This document shows, piece by piece, positions 5,780 through 7,845 of a stretch of 7,845 bases of DNA (position 1 is the stretch's first letter; each line of letters opens with the position of its first letter). The stretch covers positions 15,797 to 23,641 of the forward strand of contig NVVU01000022.1 of assembly GCA_002733485.1 (NCBI GenBank), written 5' to 3'. The translations under genes and the position numbers were made by a program. The notes under the pieces are model-generated. The model saw only the letters and a list, made by a program, of their open reading frames with translations, did not search any database and was not told where the DNA came from. This DNA is from Robiginitomaculum sp. GTDB taxonomy: Bacteria > Pseudomonadota > Alphaproteobacteria > Caulobacterales > Maricaulaceae.

Positions 5780-7845
5780 GCAACCATAAACCATCCTTAA
5801 AAGAGCTAACAGCGATCCGCGAAAAAGGCCTGGAAGAGGCAAAGGAAATTCTGACCAACACCCGTGATGGCCTGTTGGCCGCACGAGCTCTAAGCACTAC
5901 TCAGGATGAAATTATCGTCTTTGCATTTTCGGCGCTGATCACCCCCATACTTGGACATGGTGTCAAGCTGAATACAGCGCCGTTTTGCCTGTGCGCCACC
6001 GGCGGTTATGGCCGTGGCGAGCTGGCCCCGGGTTCCGATATTGATCTTTTGCTGTTGCATGATGATCACCCGCCTGAGGCCCTGGAGGCTGCCTATACGG
6101 ATCTGTTATATCTGTTGTGGGATATGGGTTTGAAGGTTGGCCATGCGCTGCGCAAGCCAGAGGAATGCGCAAAAATTGCAGCCAGTGACCCGGTCAGCGC
6201 CGCCGCCATGATGGATGTGCGCATGCTGGTCGGTAATGCTGAACTGGCCAAAGACCTGCACCGCGCCCTGACCGCCAAAAGCACCGCCAAGGCCGACCGC
6301 GCCTTTATTGCCGCCAAGCTGGAGGAGCGGGACCAGCGCCATGTGCGCCAGGGCTCCACCCGATATATGGTCGAACCAAACATCAAGGAAGGCAAAGGGG
6401 GCTTACGCGATTTGCAAACCCTTGGCTGGCTGGCCCGCCGGCTGGAGCCCGAAAGCAAAACCACGCGAGGGGCTTTGGTGCGCTTTTTGGATGCCCAAAG
6501 CCTGCGCCAGTATGATCAGGCCCTGCGCTTTATGTGGACGGTGCGGTTCTGGCTGCATCTGATCACCGGGCGCGCCGAAGAACGCCTCAGCTTTGACCTG
6601 CAACCCGAACTGGCCCGGATGATGCAATATCGCGATACCCCGGCGGCGGAACGCCTGATGAAAGCTTATTTCCTGAAGGCGCGTGATGTTGGCATTATGA
6701 CCCGGGTGTTTTGCGCCAAGTTGGAAATGATTGCTGCCAAACGCGCCCCAACGGGTCTCAGCCGGTTTCTTCCACAAAGACGAAAAGCGCTAAAGACCCG
6801 GGGTTTTGTCACTGAAGCCGGGCGGCTTGATTTCTATTCCGGGAAAGTTGTGAAACAGGATCCGATTAATCTGTTGCGCCTGTTTGAAACCGCAGACGTC
6901 ATCGGCCGGGATATCCACCCCGACGCCTTGCGTACCGTGCGGAAAAACCTCTCACACATTGGCGCCGGGTTTCGCGAAGATCCGGCCGCCACGGAAGTTT
7001 TTCTAAACTGTCTGAGCAAAAGTCGCGATCCGGAAACTTTGCTGCGTCTGATGAGCGAAAGCGGGGTGCTGGGCCGCTATCTACCTGAATTTGGACATAT
7101 TGTCGGGCGTACGCAATTTAACATGTATCACCGCTATACGGTGGATGAACATACGCTTCGTGCTATTGGTATTTTGCATGATCTGTTGGCCAAATCTTCA
7201 AAAAACGGGCCCGAATGGGTGCCCCCCATTGCCCGCGCCATTGAAAATCGCACCACGCTGTATCTGGCCATGTTGTTGCACGACACCGGCAAGGGCAAAG
7301 GCGACCAGCAGATCGCCGGGGCGCAGGCCGCCAGTACCGCCTGTGAACGGCTGGGCCTTGACGCCCACCAAACCCGTCAGGTGAGCTGGCTGGTGGGTAA
7401 TCATCTATTGATGAGCGATACCGCGCAACGACGTGACCTTAGCGATCCACAAACTATTTTGGACTTTGCCAAAATCGTCCAGACTCCGGAACGGCTGCGC
7501 CTGTTGCTTTTGCTGACCATTGCCGACATCAGCGCTGTAGGCCCAGAGGTGTGGAATGGCTGGAAAGACCGCTTGTTGCACGAGCTGTTCGAAGCCACGG
7601 AAGGCCTGTTTCGCGGCAAAGCAGCACGCAATCTGGAAACCATGCAACAGGATGCACAAAGCCGGGCCAGGGTGGCCCGGGAGGCCTTTCAATCTGCGTG
7701 CAAAGACAAGGGTTTTGCCCATAAATGGGTCACAGTTCTGGGCCCTTCTTACTGGACCGCCTTCGAAGAGCCGACCATCATTCGTCAGGGTTTGTGGGCG
7801 GCGCAATTGGCCCGTGATGGCCAGAACAGCGGCATTTTTCTGGAA
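5776..7845 (+). CDS. glnD: Bifunctional PII uridylyltransferase / uridylyl-removing enzyme GlnD, C-terminus cut by window end
   Basis: The frame is open for 690 codons from the ATG at 5776 to the right edge without a stop. GlnD senses glutamine: it adds UMP to PII proteins (GlnB/GlnK) when glutamine is low and removes it when glutamine is high, so setting glutamine synthetase activity and nitrogen-gene expression. The nucleotidyltransferase motif GGYGRGELAPGSDIDLLLLH spans residues 76-95, with catalytic aspartates D88 and D90. The family hallmarks WDMGLKVGHALR (115-126), VEPNIKEGKGGLRDLQT (199-215) and ITGRAEERLSFDLQPELA (263-280) follow. The HD domain, which carries the uridylyl-removing activity, includes QFNMYHRYTVDEHTL, HD at 502-503, NHLLMSDTAQRRDL (542-555) and a late aspartate D584. 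Position 511, usually histidine in GDHS, is glutamine. The two C-terminal glutamine-binding ACT domains (about 200-250 residues) lie beyond the window. The start overlaps the mutS stop as ATGA. Confidence 0.95.
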   Translation, partial: MSNHKPSLKELTAIREKGLEEAKEILTNTRDGLLAARALSTTQDEIIVFAFSALITPILGHGVKLNTAPFCLCATGGYGRGELAPGSDIDLLLLHDDHPPEALEAAYTDLLYLLWDMGLKVGHALRKPEECAKIAASDPVSAAAMMDVRMLVGNAELAKDLHRALTAKSTAKADRAFIAAKLEERDQRHVRQGSTRYMVEPNIKEGKGGLRDLQTLGWLARRLEPESKTTRGALVRFLDAQSLRQYDQALRFMWTVRFWLHLITGRAEERLSFDLQPELARMMQYRDTPAAERLMKAYFLKARDVGIMTRVFCAKLEMIAAKRAPTGLSRFLPQRRKALKTRGFVTEAGRLDFYSGKVVKQDPINLLRLFETADVIGRDIHPDALRTVRKNLSHIGAGFREDPAATEVFLNCLSKSRDPETLLRLMSESGVLGRYLPEFGHIVGRTQFNMYHRYTVDEHTLRAIGILHDLLAKSSKNGPEWVPPIARAIENRTTLYLAMLLHDTGKGKGDQQIAGAQAASTACERLGLDAHQTRQVSWLVGNHLLMSDTAQRRDLSDPQTILDFAKIVQTPERLRLLLLLTIADISAVGPEVWNGWKDRLLHELFEATEGLFRGKAARNLETMQQDAQSRARVAREAFQSACKDKGFAHKWVTVLGPSYWTAFEEPTIIRQGLWAAQLARDGQNSGIFLE

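Noticed and set aside
5776..7845. Apparent truncation of GlnD without its ACT domains
   Set aside because: No stop codon is reached; the frame simply runs off the window edge.

Overview
This window looks like chromosomal core-genome sequence from a bacterium of the class Alphaproteobacteria. The grounds are a two-domain (malic enzyme plus phosphotransacetylase-like) MaeB divergent from a mutS-glnD pair, protein sequences resembling alphaproteobacterial families, and marked scarcity of GANTC, the target of the alphaproteobacterial cell-cycle methyltransferase CcrM. The order cannot be fixed from this sequence alone. There is no insertion sequence, phage gene, CRISPR array, tRNA or rRNA.

Layout: (1) Positions 1-708, plus strand: the C-terminal half of an AmpG-type MFS permease for muropeptide uptake, cut by the left edge. 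(2) Positions 711-2981, minus strand: a complete maeB, convergent with the permease gene and separated from it by only 2 bases. (3) Positions 2982-3082: a 101-base divergent intergenic region. It is the only non-coding stretch of any size and holds a 30-base imperfect inverted repeat and two GANTC sites exactly 10 bases apart. (4) Positions 3083-5779, plus strand: a complete mutS. (5) Position 5776 to the right edge, plus strand: glnD, whose start overlaps the mutS stop (ATGA). It lacks its C-terminal sensory domains only because the window ends.

The genes do not form one pathway. AmpG recycles cell-wall fragments. MaeB links malate to pyruvate and NAD(P)H, with a probable acetyl-CoA-sensing tail. 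MutS begins mismatch repair. GlnD senses glutamine and modifies PII proteins. mutS and glnD are probably co-transcribed and translationally coupled.

I found no previously undescribed system. The best leads are the intergenic inverted repeat, the paired GANTC sites against a background almost free of them, and loss of a normally conserved histidine in the GlnD HD domain.
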